Source of the DNA: Saccoglossus kowalevskii
Lineage: Eukaryota; Hemichordata; Enteropneusta; Harrimaniidae
Length of the DNA stretch: 24,824 bases
Assembly (NCBI RefSeq): GCF_000003605.2
Contig: NW_003142798.1
Span: 760,466-785,289, forward strand
Direction: 5' to 3'
Shown here: piece after piece, positions 10,201-21,800 of the stretch
Numbering within the stretch: the stretch's first letter is position 1
Layout of the letters: every line of letters starts with the position of its first letter
Notes under the pieces: generated by a model
Database searches by the model: none
Told to the model about the DNA's origin: nothing
The model's input: only the letters and a program-made list of their open reading frames with translations
Position numbers and translations under genes: made by a program

Positions 10201-13200
10201 GAGAATATTTTGAAATATTATTGTTATAGAATGTAGTAGTGATATATTTTACTGGTTCATATTGGGATTGATATTTTTCGACAATATTTTAAAACAAAAT
10301 CTGCCAATTTCTTCAAAAACACGTCTTCAATTGCAAATAGTGGACACCGTATAGTGAATGGAATCGCCCGATGATTGAGCACTGGCGGCCCCGAGCCAGT
10401 CTGTCGTCAATGGGTTTGGCACCCGATTGAGCCCGCGCTTCGGCACGTGCTAAAATCTATTTAGAAACCACTAGTTATAATCAAAAACTTTGCCATTCTG
10501 TTAAATAAATCACTGAAACAACATTTTTCATTAAAAAAATCTCACACAGCTGTGTGTATCGAGCGTCTATGTCTTTTTTTCTGTTTTTTTTTTTTTAGAG
10601 AACAATATTTTGTGTTATACTAGAGATTTCGAACGATGGCAACTTGCCAAGATCACTAGTAACGTCGCACGACATAAACAGCAACCATAACTTGGCCCCT
10701 CACACGCTCAAACGTTTTCACTGTGACCGATGCGATATGAGAGATCTTTAGTGCAGCGTATTCGCTGACAGCTCAATCAGTGTGTTGCGTTATTGTAAAC
10801 TTTCTGACCATGATTGCGATGTCCGATTTCAACAACACAACTTCTCTATATAATGAGTGTTTTAGGTAATCACGTCAATGCATGTAAACCAGCTTCTAGT
10901 GAGGATAATGAAGTTAATTTCGTGACTTCTACAACTCACGTTACTTATAGGAGAGGTGAACTATAGTCGTATTTATACACACATGGGAAACGCAACTGTG
11001 TTGCATTTGTTTCGTAAAACGTGCTCTATTAGACAAACAGACAGAATCTGTAGCAGCACTAATTAACACTTCCACTAAAGGTCAACTCTGCTGTCACCCT
11101 CAATTATTTAAAATTCTAGTCTTGTTTTCCTTACGTAATCATCATTGTTCATAATCCCTAAAATAAACGGTAGTAGCACTTTGATTTTTGATTTCGAGAA
11201 GTCCCTCCCACAACAACAATGCTAAACAGCAGTGGTCCACTGCGCCGATGTTGCGCCTTTAAACGAGGTGATGTAGAACCCTGGGACTACGTCACATTAG
11301 AACACGCGATGTTTATGCTTTTAACCTTTCCTTTGTTTCCACATTGTGTAATTCAGTTATAAAATGTGGATACCTCAATGCCGAAATGATAAGCAGCTAC
11401 ATACGTTACTTAGCAACGTCGTCGAAGAAACCAGAAATCGACCAGGCTCATACGCGTTTTCACTTTTTCCTCCAGCAAATTCTGTGATAAAATAAATATC
11501 CACAAACCTATGGGTTTTGTGACATTCTTTTGCGATGGAAACATAATTCATTAGATTGACATATTTGTAATTCGTTGAATAAAAATAACAATCATATTTG
11601 ATTAATTTATAACTACGGATGTAAACAACGAGTCGAGTGGTTCGGGAATTCGAGAGTAAAATACTCTTTGCGTGGAGGGGTGAAGCACCTGTCACGTCAG
11701 TTTGGCGTGCTTGAAGAGTAAGCCGAGAAAATGATGGGAACGACGCATTTCCGCGTCTCTCAGCCATTCAAGACGAATCACCGCGAAAGCCGCTCGTTGA
11801 TACTGTATTAGACATGAATGTAATTACGCATACAAGAATGAACTGTTGACCTTTCCATTCATTTCACACACACACTTTAGTATAGGTAGATTAATAATAA
11901 TTTAGACAGGTCGCCTCGAACAAATTTGAACAATCCAGTGTGTCCCATGACACTGCACTATAACACCGCCAAAGCCAAACACGTATTTATTTAAATTTAT
12001 TGAATAAATGTGAAGGAACACAAGTGCTGGATTATACGGCATTCGTGTGCGCGCATTGACAATGGCGTGCGCCCCCAAATTGTGCACAATCACAAACACT
12101 TACTGGATGGGTATGGTTTAAGTCACGTGCCTTCATTGTATCCATCTTATTCTGTGTTTGCCATTGCAGCTGGAGGGGTTTTATTTTAAAAAAGTCGTCC
12201 GCTGCCAAGTTACCATCTGTCAGGCAATACCGTGGGATTTTCCCGGGACTTGCCACTCCGCGCGCCGTAGCGACGATAGAGCATATAGAAACTTTGCTCT
12301 TGGTCCGACCATAGTCGACCCATCGACTGGCCACCCAATGGTTGTATCGCATCCACCCGATACACGTTTTTTTTCCTCACCGGTGCTAATTTAGAACGAA
12401 GTTTACGGAGATTATCGTGAAGAAAAATAAGATAGAGTAATTAAGTCAGTGTTTGTTTTAACTAATGAATATGTACAGTATAATAATAATAATAGTTTAT
12501 TACGCAACTGTAATCTGCTGTGGATACAGTAAGGTAAAAATAGTGTAAAATAAAGCAACTAAAAGTAACAAACAAATTTGAAAATTCTAATAACTACAAA
12601 AAATCAGAAAGTAATAAAAATACAGTAAATAAATCAAAGTAAAGGTAAAGGTTTTCCCTAAACCCAGGTAGTATACTTAGAAGTCCGTCATATTTCTACA
12701 TACCGTGTCACCAGGTTTAATGATTGTATGCCTTTTTTCAGTTGTATTTCATTTGTATAGAATCGTTGGTGGAAATGGAAACACCGTGCTGGCGAGTCGC
12801 GACAAGTGTCGCCGTGTCACGGCTTGACATTGACTACAAGTACCGTGCAAATAAAAAGCTAAATAACAAACTACGTACGCATTTTAAGCCGTTTTCTTAC
12901 TCTAATTGCAGTTCTATTTCCACAATCAATTCACTGAATCAATCATGATCTACCGTAAGACTCCAGGTGTGTAACATAGCATAAACGACATCTGAACACA
13001 AATATAATCGAAGGCGTGTAACGCCCGCCTGCATTGACGTAATTTCCCCTGTTTATGTTCCGATAAAAATAACCTAGATGCGCTTACGCGCTTGCTTCGA
13101 TGCGTTCATTGCGACTATTAAAATACACACGTCTCTGTACTTCCACGATTATGGGACCCAAATAAAAGGCTTCACTTTTAAAATAAATAAATAAATAAAT

Positions 13201-15002
13201 AAACGAACGAATGACTGAACAAATGAGTATTTGGCGTAGAAGATTAGTGCCGCGCGTTATAAATGTTTTCAAGTTGAACCTAGTATTAGTAGTATGAGGT
13301 TGAACTTTCTCCGAACGATCAGGGCCAGCGACAGTCACATTCGCGATCAAAGAAAACAAAATGAGAAAGCCATTTATGAGTATTTGTTAGTACGAACTAC
13401 TCATTATGTGTGACTACCTTGGGATCGTTTAAATTATTTGTAATAGGGTAATGATAATGAGCAAACTCCGCCACGCAAACCGCGACAAGCACCCCACAAT
13501 GCCATTGCCAAGCGATTTAGTTACGGCAAGCCTGCCCTCGCTCAAATTACCTTCTGACAGTACTCTTTTGTTTTTCTCCAGCGATGCGTGAAATGCACGT
13601 TCGTATCTAAGGACAATGACCGTTGTTCGAACACCCCTTCAGCTTTGTCACGATTTATAGCAGATCAGTCCTTTCTTTTCAAAATGAAAATTACAAAAAT
13701 AGATGCACTGAGACACGCGCCGACAACATTCTGAGTAGACATACAAATTATTAATGAAGAATGAATGGGGATAGACAGCCAAAACTATACAGTAAATAGT
13801 TGGATGCGGATAAGGCGGAAACGATGCCTCATTAATCTTCTACGTTTTCAAAGACAAACGTTCGTTACGCCCGCAGGCAACATACCTCGGGATTCATCTA
13901 CCGTATAGCGGTTATCTGTTGGGGCTAGCAGGTGCCACTTTAGTTTGGCAAAGCAAAGATAACTGTAAATCTTTTTTATCTGCTCTTGTATAAGTATTTC
14001 GCTAACACACAAAAGGAGCGACGAACCTCGGCTGCGGGCTCACCGTGCCTGCCTCTATATCACAATTGCTCGTCGATGTATACGTGACTGTTCTGTTAAT
14101 TTAATAGTTACATTTATTACCCTCTACAACACAAAACGTCTCAATGGGAGACCGTAGAATTAGGTGGTACAAACATTTTTCCTAACTCGAAAATATACAC
14201 ATCATGACCACTTAACACATTCAAATTAATCGTTAATCATGACTAGAAAGCCACAAATCTATTAAAGTCTGGCTAACAATGATATGGTAAATAAGTAAAT
14301 AAATTGGACTAATATACATGTATCTGCTTTCTACTTGGGATATCGTACAGTATTTGCAAAAACATCACGTGATCCTGGCCCCAACTCATGAGATCTGGCG
14401 TCTCGTTGTCCGATTCAAAGTTACTGATCCCGACGCCCGATTACCGATACTATATCGTCAAAAATTTTGATGAGTGGTGAGCAAAATCTGGCGGGGAACA
14501 ATTCGCAATTCAGACATATATTTTGCTCCCTAAGTCAGATAAGGAATCCTCGTCGTTTTTGATTTGCAGTTTTTTTTTCAAAACAAATTTGTGTATACTT
14601 TATTTTTTTTAATATGACAGTATTTATTAACAGTTATATTCACCATGTTTATTTCATGTACCATACCTTTATCTGTTTCATGGAGAAATTGTGTTCACCG
14701 TTTATCAGACTCGCTGGCTTGTAACATTTTGATCACCAAATTGTACCAACCTACTCTCGGGATGTGTCCTAACACAGTTGGGTTCGAGTGGAATTTAAAG
14801 TGGATGGAACGGAACGTACAATCCGTATAATTCAAGACCATTGAATTTTAAGTTATTTTAAAAAGAAAAACAAGTGGAAAGAAATCTGTACAATTTCAAT
14901 TATTTAAATACGGTAAACATCTTAACGACTCTACACCCCAAACAACTTGACAACACATCTCTTACTTTGAAAACCAATGAAATTGAATTATTGTTGAGAT
15001 AG
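10201..15002. other. Intergenic / upstream interval; no gene recognised
   Basis: CpG-rich, moderately AT-rich DNA between the divergent genes. The longest ORF is on the minus strand at 11375-11767 (130 codons, begins MAERRGNASFPSF). It matches no family I know and turns AT-driven in its second half. An X-box-like GTTACTTAGCAAC sits near 11405, a perfect CACACAGCTGTGTG palindrome near 10543, and E-box palindromes such as ATCACGTGAT near 14365. A (TAAA)n microsatellite is at 13180-13203 and AT-rich simple sequence at 12480-12640. None supports a gene call. Confidence 0.5.
13180..13203. repeat. (TAAA)n microsatellite
   Basis: Five to six uninterrupted AAAT/TAAA units, followed by two CGAA units. 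This is simple sequence with no other feature attached. Confidence 0.85.
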
Positions 15003-15165
15003 TTAATTATGCCTATCATCTCTCTTGGGACATAGGCCACGAACAAGATTCCTCCAACCAGGCCGTTCCTGTGCCAGTTTTTCTACGTCGCCAGGTGTTT
15101 TTTGGACGGCCCCTTTTTCTTCTTCCCTGTGGGTTCCATGCAATGTTTAATATTACAAATTTGGC
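15003..15165 (-). mobile_element. Degraded LINE, 3' end of the reverse-transcriptase ORF
   Basis: On the minus strand one frame reads WNPQGRRKRGRPKNTWRR, the hallmark block near the C-terminus of many non-LTR retrotransposon polyproteins. The following sequence continues in another frame as VEKLAQERPGWRNLVRGLCP then KRDDRHN and a TAA stop at 15003-15005. This is the usual very end of the same ORF (x-x-Ala-Gln-Asp-Arg-x-x-Trp-Arg ... Gly-Leu-Cys-Pro). The roughly 15-20 residues normally between these blocks are missing, so the copy has an internal deletion with a frameshift. Upstream, QICNI and a Trp-Arg-x-Thr-Leu remnant suggest that the relic reaches about 15285. It is a dead, 5'-truncated copy; no polymerase core is visible. 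Clade is not assigned. Confidence 0.75.
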
Positions 15166-16556
15166 GCCGCACGAAAAATCGCACATTTCTTCTATCCAAC
15201 CACCGTGCAGTCGATATACATTTACTGAGCTCCGTGTTCAGTTTATCCACCATACCCAAGAGAGTGCGCCGCCAACGACATTGGGTGAGTAAACAACGAG
15301 TGTCGCAAAGCAGGAAAATACTTATTACCCTTCAGGGCAAACACATACTTTCTCGTCCCATTCCACTTCTACAGTACATCTTGTTTTCCGCCTTTCTCGC
15401 CGCCGGCTGCAGGCTGAACATGCTTCGGCGCAACACAGTTAAAAACAAACTTTTAATAGTCACCATTAAAATAGGCCAAAAAGCGCGTAACTAACAACAA
15501 TTACCTTAAATCGAACAGGGGGAATTGTTGTCTAACTTTGCGTTACTAGTCATAAAACACGACAAACGCAATAAAAATAGTAATGATCAATTGTCACTGA
15601 CATGCCCCCTAAACATTTCGCCATCTTCAAATGGTTTAACGACGGAGCCCTGGGGTGTACGTAATGTCTGGCCCTGCAATGAAGCGAGCTAATGCCAACG
15701 ATGACAACGTCTATGCAAATCGATTATACGTTCACGCTTCCTATATTCAACCAAGTAAAATGTCTTCTATAACAACAAAAAAATGCCAGAGGAAAATAAA
15801 ACAGGCCGTGTTGTGACTTGAAAGGAATGGCAAACGTCCAAGCATGGTGCGTGTGTTAAATTGTGATACGCAGGCGGTCACCCTATCGCGGTAAAGCAGC
15901 TAGCTCCTTACGCAATCGAGCACTTCATTGTAAAGTCACAGACAACGTGCGAAAGACGACCAGTGAACCGCCGATATATCAGTGAGACCCACCCCTCACC
16001 ACACTCGTCAATCGTACAACTTACGAATGGCAATGTTAGAAAGCAATAATATCTCAAACTAGTAAATGAAAACGAAACAAGAAAAACTGTATATTATTAA
16101 ATCTCTGGTCTAATATACAATTGGTCCACCGCCCCTTACAGTTCACATTTAGAGGTATAGGGACACTCCCCATCCCTACAAAAACAATTATCTTTCGCTT
16201 TCATGCACTTTGAATTTTCAAAGTATAGAGTTACAAAAAAATCAACCAAAGGTCACAACGGCCATGTGTTTTGAATTTCTGACTTATGCTACGACGAAAA
16301 CGATAAAATTGGAAGATTCAGAAAACTACCTTGCATATTGTACAGTGAGCAGTTAAGCCTAATTTCCTTGGATACAAAAGGTGTATTGTAAGCTCTGTTT
16401 TTGTTATCATCAATGATTCACGTGATCTTGAAAGAATAATTCTAATGCGTGTATTCGCCGAGAACCCTCATCGCAATCCACAATAATCCAGTCGTTGGAA
16501 GCTATACCCATTGTGGTTGATTTGCCCAACTTTTTTAATGGTTGAGGAAAAACTTA
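15166..16556. other. Intergenic; no gene recognised
   Basis: CpG-rich at its start (30 CpG counted by hand in 15001-15600), becoming less so toward 16.2 kb. The long plus-strand ORF at 15102-15494 starts antisense to the LINE relic and has no protein similarity I recognise, so I regard it as spurious. I see no tRNA-like, repeat or exon signal in the remainder. Confidence 0.5.
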
Positions 16557-16934
16557 AAGGAAACATCAATCCAAACAACATAATGACCCCTAAAGAAAAA
16601 GCTCCACAAATGTAGGAGAATGCAATTGACAGTTTTTTTTATATCAGTTTTCATTCTCTAGATATTCAACTTTTCATCGGTATTATGTTACAGTAGTCGG
16701 CCATCTTGATTCTCAAGCAAAGGATTATGGGTAAATTATGACATCATAGAATCTGTTGTCAGAAACTGACAAAATTATTTCATCTATGACTTCAAAAGTT
16801 GAACTTCAAATTGGCTGAAAGTTGAATATCTAGAGAATGAAAAGTGATATAAAAAAAAATGTAAATTGCATTCTCCTACATTTGTGGAGCTTTTCCCCTA
16901 GAGGTCATTATGTTGTTTGGATTGATGTTTCCTT
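16557..16934. mobile_element. MITE-like element with long terminal inverted repeats
   Basis: The left arm starts AAGGAAACATCAATCC at 16557, and the right arm ends with its reverse complement at 16934. The match continues inward for about 115 bases with only a handful of mismatches. Both arms carry the same GCTCCACAAATGTAGGAGAA core and an identical CTCTAGATATTCAAC block. Between them is about 145 bp of unique sequence with no ORF. Size (378 bp), long arms and lack of coding capacity fit a non-autonomous DNA transposon. I could not settle a target-site duplication from the flanks. The close arm match suggests a fairly recent insertion. Confidence 0.8.
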
Positions 16935-17339
16935 CAAACAAGGTGTAATGGCGGTTCAAATCATGATGTAATATGTACAGTTATGTAACTAATACAATTC
17001 AGGTTTACAGGTTATGTACGCTGTTAAATGTAGCGATTACAGTACCGTCGCGATTATTAATACGGCTTTAGCGATTACACTCCCAGGATCACACGAGGTT
17101 TACGACCAAGAGTGGTTCTTTTGTATTTTGGTATATCCTCGGGGGCGGACATCCGGGCATTTTCACTGCCTGGCAACCCTCACGGTGAAAAAGGCCAAAA
17201 ACTCGCAGAACACGGAACTTGGGAATGGTTGTTGAGACTCCCCTGAACAGTGTAACAAGATTAGCCCTACGTACGTGTGTAACATATATAAATTTAGTTG
17301 TTCAGGATTACTTCAAAGTTGAGTTTGTGTTGTTTTCTC
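16935..17339. other. Intergenic; one unassigned short ORF
   Basis: Contains a 73-codon plus-strand ORF at 17014-17235 (begins MYAVKCSDYSTVA), whose later half is GC-richer than its surroundings. I recognise no domain. It immediately precedes the CpG-dense block and may be part of the same regulatory region. Confidence 0.35.
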
Positions 17340-17820
17340 GAATTTTCACCGGCTCGACCGGCGTTCCACAGCAGCGCGCAATGAGCCCATAGAAATGCAT
17401 GTACAGTGGTGCGCGTCTTAGCAACGTGGAACGTCTGTGACGTAGCTCCGCCCCCGAGAATACGTCGGGCACATCGAGCTCGCGTAATCGCGCGATTCGG
17501 ACGATGAACACAGGTGTGTGTAGTCAGGAACATAATATAAATACCCAATGGCACACATCTGACTCAGTACATAGTAATATCAATACTAGTGATTCAGCTC
17601 AAAATTAGACGACAGTGCGATCTCTAAATTATCTTTGAGTTATGCGACTGTACTACTTCTGCAAGTCGGTACGCTACGCACATCTGCCAAAAGACTCGTG
17701 TAACACGTGTGTAACGCAAAGCCCCACGGGTCAAAGTAATCTAATCTACCGCGTCGCCGTAGCGATAACGATACTTGCTCGGGGATACTCGTCGCCCATG
17801 GTACACGTGAGCTGAGCTAC
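17340..17820 (+). promoter_or_regulatory. CpG-island-like candidate promoter
   Basis: About 23 CpG occur in 17341-17520 and 14 in 17701-17820 by hand count, the densest in the window. The block contains a CRE-like TGACGTA next to a GC box (CTCCGCCCCC) near 17438-17455, a CTTAGCAACG X-box half site near 17418 and a TATA-like TATAAATA at 17536-17543. Downstream lies a 57-codon ORF (17642-17815, begins MRLYYFCKSV) that stays open up to a GTGAGC potential donor at 17807. The direction and the gene served are inferred: it could be the 5' end of the B3GNTL1-like gene or of an unknown transcript. Confidence 0.4.
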
Positions 17821-19067
17821 CGGTCATAAAGTGGATATTTCGATATTATGATTCGTGTAATGCAATATTTTGAAATCATGAAATATAGATAACCACTTCC
17901 ATGGAAACTAGTAAAGTATCATGACCTACAATCTGTGGTTTTGAAATGAAAGCGATTGTTTTTTTTTTTGAAATGTTAAAATGGGCATAAATTATTCACA
18001 TGAATACTAAAATTCATGAGTAACGACGTTTGAAACATGTAGTAGAATGGTATTATACTTTCTTGTGTATTTGAGTAAACAACACTGATTGAGCGACGAA
18101 ATGAGTGCATATATTTTCAGAGAGTACAGCAAAGTACAGTAAATGGAAACAGAAACAAACTTATATTTTTCTACCGGATGTATTTGTGTATTGATATTTG
18201 ACCATAAAAAGGCAGACGATTTCAAAGACTGAAATCTTTACGGTAGCACCAAATCGAGCATAAATAATTCTGAGCATGTCTAATTGTTCCGCCGCGAGTG
18301 TCAGGGACAGCGATTGGGCTCATCTTTTAGAGGGTCTATGTTGGGCTTTATAAGGGGAATGTTTGACTACTGAATAGTTTGAGTCAATTTTGAGAGGAGT
18401 GTCAATTTAGTAAAAGAGACATTAACGGCGGTACTATGTTTGAGTTTACATTCTGGAAAACCACTGACAAGAACAAAACAAACCGGTGTTCCGCGGAAAT
18501 GATTTTGTGTTTAGCTACGGCGGGGGACTCAGGCTGTCACAATGGATTAGCATTGGAGTGTAGCCAGTCACTGCGGTATCTTCGTCAAGGCTTCTTCACA
18601 GGGTCACTGGGCATACATTCAGTATAACATTCCGTGATGATGATTGTAGTCAATGTGCTTTATCTCACCCCGTATTACCATCGTTTTAAGATTTAAACGA
18701 AATACCTTCATGCTACGAGGAACCAATTTTATAAACATTAGTTATTCTTATCATTTTATGATTCACGTTTTTTGATGCATTGTTTCTATTTTAGATTTTT
18801 TGTTCTGGCTGACGGGCCAGGACATTCTTTAATAGATAAAATGCATGGATGATAGTTTACTGGAGAAATTGGCCTAAAAACAAAAGTCATCTCTATAGTG
18901 GCCCGATGATGGCAGTATTTGTTGAAAAGTCGACTAGAAAGTCGCTGGTTTTAATACTGGGGAAGCCATGTGCTCTTCTTGACAATGAGAACAACCGGGG
19001 GGGGGGGAGTCACTCAATATTAAAACCTTACACCATGTGCATTGACACCAGCACATTGACAAACCAT
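17821..19067. other. Intergenic; no gene recognised
   Basis: AT-rich sequence with scattered short ORFs (for example 18436-18627 plus and 18849-19211 plus) lacking any recognisable family signature. The later part of the second ORF is simply the 32-bp tandem repeat read through. A run of eleven G lies at 18997-19007. I see no RNA gene or splice-bounded exon. Confidence 0.5.
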
Positions 19068-19184
19068 ACCCCCTATTGCGGACGCAGTGTAAATTTAGTA
19101 CCCCCTAAAGCAGACATATTGAAGAAAAAACACCCCTATTTCAGACATATATTGAGAACATTCTACCCCCTATTGCGAGGATTC
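19068..19184. repeat. Diverged tandem repeat, 32-33 bp unit
   Basis: Three and a half units start ACCCCCTATTGCGGAC (19068), ACCCCCTAAAGCAGAC (19100), ACCCCTATTTCAGAC (19132) and ACCCCCTATTGCGAGG (19165). Each pairs a C-run plus CTATT with an AT-rich tail. Related sequence recurs at 20596-20640, on the other side of the foldback element. Confidence 0.75.
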
Positions 19185-19519
19185 TTCTTTTTGCACTCAA
19201 GTGGAGTGTGATCAACTCAAACAAGTTACTGTGTAGTATGCAACTCCTGTTGGTGTCATTCTTTGTTTGATGAAGAAAGATGAGAACTATTGACATGATA
19301 GTGAATATGATCATGTATTTGATACAATGCACACAACTTTGCCAGGATTATTATTTCATCAGATACCATTACGCACTTTTATGTTCAGCTCCGAGTGACT
19401 TTGGCATGAATACAGGGAAGAAAACCCAGTAAAAAGCAGGAGCTGAATGCGAATAAGGCCGAGGCGCGAAAGGAGTTTCGGAGAGTTTCGGATGATTCGG
19501 GGGGGGGTGATTTTCTGTA
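19185..19519. other. Intergenic spacer before the foldback element
   Basis: Nothing coding is recognised. It ends in a GC-rich piece with two TTTCGGA motifs and a run of nine G at 19499-19507, immediately outside the left arm of the foldback element. Minus-strand ORFs here begin inside that arm and are products of the repeat. Confidence 0.45.
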
Positions 19520-20421
19520 GGCGATTTATTGTAATCGACGAAACGAAACGAAACGGGAAAACACACATAATGAAAATTAAACTGTAATCAAAATATTTGC
19601 TGAAAATAATAATATTTAATACGCATATGCAGTTTCGCTATTACAGATAATCCGTCGAAAATCTGTAATCAGCGAAACATCGGTCTGACACGCACAATAT
19701 TCACAACTTTCAGACGACACTTGACCAGTATATTTACCTTTCCGTCGTGTATTTAACACCATGAAACATTTGTCGAAAATAACGGGATTTTAATTAGTGA
19801 ATGGTTCGTTTCGCTAATTATAAATAATTGTTTTATGAAGTTTTATACACGACTGAAAGGTAAAAATACTGCTCAAGTTTCGTCCGATAGTTGTAATTAT
19901 TGTACCTGTAAGACCCTTTTTTCGCCGCGTGATTGCAGATTTCCGATTATCTTTAATTAGCGAAACCATGGAACTATTTTTTTTCCATGACTAATTAAAA
20001 TCCCGTTGTTTTCGGCAAATGTTTTAGGGTGTTAAATACACGACTGAAAGGTAAATATACTGATGGAATTGTGAAAAGGTTTCTTATTGATGTCATGGAT
20101 TATAGAAGAGATTATGTAGGTTGGATTTATTTTCTGTATTTACTTTAAGTTCAAAATTTTTTTTTTTCATTTATATAATATGTGCTTTTTCCAATAATTC
20201 TATTGCAGCTCCTAATTACAAATAAATAAATAAAAATACTGGTCAAGTTTCGTCTCCGGCCGCTGCAGTGGTTTATTGCTTAAATATTATTTTCAGCAAA
20301 ATTTTGTAAATATTGTGCGTATAAAACCCATTTTCACTGAATACAGTTTAATTTATATTATGTGTGTTATCCCGTTTCGTTTCGTTCCGTTTTGTTTCGT
20401 TTCTTTGATTACAATAAGCCT
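19520..20421. mobile_element. Multi-armed foldback element, non-coding
   Basis: The left end (TTATTGTAATC, then GAAAC repeats, then AACACACATAAT and AAATTAAACTGTA) is matched by the reverse complement of the right end at about 20340-20417. Further shared stretches include TTTGCTGAAAATAATA. Inside, one block recurs four times. It contains TTGACCAGTATATTTACC, a GTCGTGTATTTAACACC-like stretch and AACGGGATTTTAATTAG. It lies forward at about 19711-19800 and reversed at about 19815-19888, 19990-20075 and, shortened, 20228-20255. A near-perfect hairpin built on GTTTCGCT / AGCGAAAC lies at 19632-19678. No transposase ORF is present. The structure fits a non-autonomous DNA element with nested inverted repeats; the exact ends are uncertain. 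Confidence 0.75.
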
Positions 20422-21800
20422 CCGTTTGCTCGTGTTGGAAGTGGCGGCAATGTCCCGGTGGGAAAGTTCAGGTGGACGTTTGCGGACTGATCGGGGCTAT
20501 GGGTCCGCCAATTTGGGGCCTAGGGCGGTGTATGGGAGTGATTTTTGCAAGAGGGGGCTTACAGCGGGCGCAGCAGCCCTGTGAATATATTTCTTGGGGC
20601 CTATTGCAGACATTAGCATTTTAAAGGGGGGCCTATTTGCTTCTCACGCGGGCCCGCTTTAGAAGGTGAAAAACACCTCGCTTTCCCGCTAAATTTGGAA
20701 CGCACATGGGGTAGTAACAGCATATAGAGTGACCCCGCGGGAGAACAACCTAGTTCTGAAGCACAGTCCTCAGCTAGTAAACTGATATTGTTGAGAGCAA
20801 AGATACTGGATACTGTTTGGAACAAAGAAAGAGTATATTCCTAGTGAACGGTCACCCCGTTCATCTGCGAGAAATGATTCCGGACACATTTTATAGACTG
20901 CGAAACACAAAAGACAAATTTGACCAAGTTACACAAAATAAACAATCTTTGATATTATCAATAAGTATATTGCTTATGTGCAAACTTTTAACTGAATCAG
21001 CATGGACATGAATAAGTTGGCCAGTTTAGAATCACAAAATAATGGTTTTACCAGTCACTATAGCACTTGTATGCAAACCTTTCACTGAATCGAGCAGATG
21101 CTTTATCAAATGATGTGCGTATGAAAGTCGTCATACATTCTGTGTGTTAAGTTTGAATGTAATCAGTCAAAGCAATTCTACGATTTCGGACTTCGTCTGA
21201 AACGGAGACTAAAACAACAGTAGATACTGTATTGTAAAGTACAAATGACACTAAACAGAACGTTTTTACATATGTTAAGTTTTAGATTTTATATTGGAGA
21301 TGCCCTATTTCTAATTTTTTTTTTATAATGACGTTGTAACGGGAGGGGGATCTACATCTACGAAAATCGGGGCTACCGCGAAAAAACAACCGATTTTCTC
21401 GGTAACTCGGCTTTCGACATTTATACACTCCAATAACATTTTATTTTATTGAAAAAAAATAACAACAACAACTAAACAAGGAACTGTATGCAAGTCTACT
21501 GTCGTGAAGATGGGACAGAAGAACTAAGAACTTATCAATTGTTTAAACGTGAATTTTGAATTTTTTAAAAATTATTTGAAAGACATTAAAAACTTCAATA
21601 TAATAAAACGACTGTCAACATTTTGTCTAAGCGATCACAACTCTCTGGTAGTATAGTATGGTAATAATAAAGAATTATTATTAATGAGGGACAGGTTATG
21701 ATTTTATTATAGCGGCTCGGCTTTAGGACAGAGTCGGTGTCAATAGTGCATGTGAAAACAAGTGGTTCGTATGGTTTACGTGTTGAGGGCGCAATCGGTA
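20422..21800. other. Intergenic; GC-rich patch then AT-rich DNA, no gene recognised
   Basis: 20430-20760 is GC-rich and repeat-like (GGGGCCT and GGCCTATT motifs). ORFs here (20276-20584 plus, 20613-20825 minus, 20817-21011 plus) do not resemble known proteins, and the first arises from the foldback arm. A hairpin, GAAAATCGG at 21362-21370 with CCGATTTTC at 21390-21398, lies in a small CpG-rich patch. The rest is AT-rich. Confidence 0.45.
20596..20640. repeat. Fragment related to the 32-bp tandem repeat
   Basis: GGGGCCTATTGCAGACATT is followed about 31 bases later by GGGGGGCCTATTTGC. The CTATTGC-AGAC core matches the units at 19068-19184. This places two pieces of the same repeat on either side of the foldback element. 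Confidence 0.5.

Noticed and set aside
14762-14790. GGGTTCGAGTGG resembles a tRNA or SINE B-box.
   Set aside because: No A-box at the right distance and no cloverleaf can be drawn around it.
15102-15494. 130-codon plus-strand ORF.
   Set aside because: It begins antisense to the LINE relic and has no recognisable domain.
18849-19211. 120-codon plus-strand ORF.
   Set aside because: Its later half is the 32-bp tandem repeat plus a G-run; no protein family resemblance.
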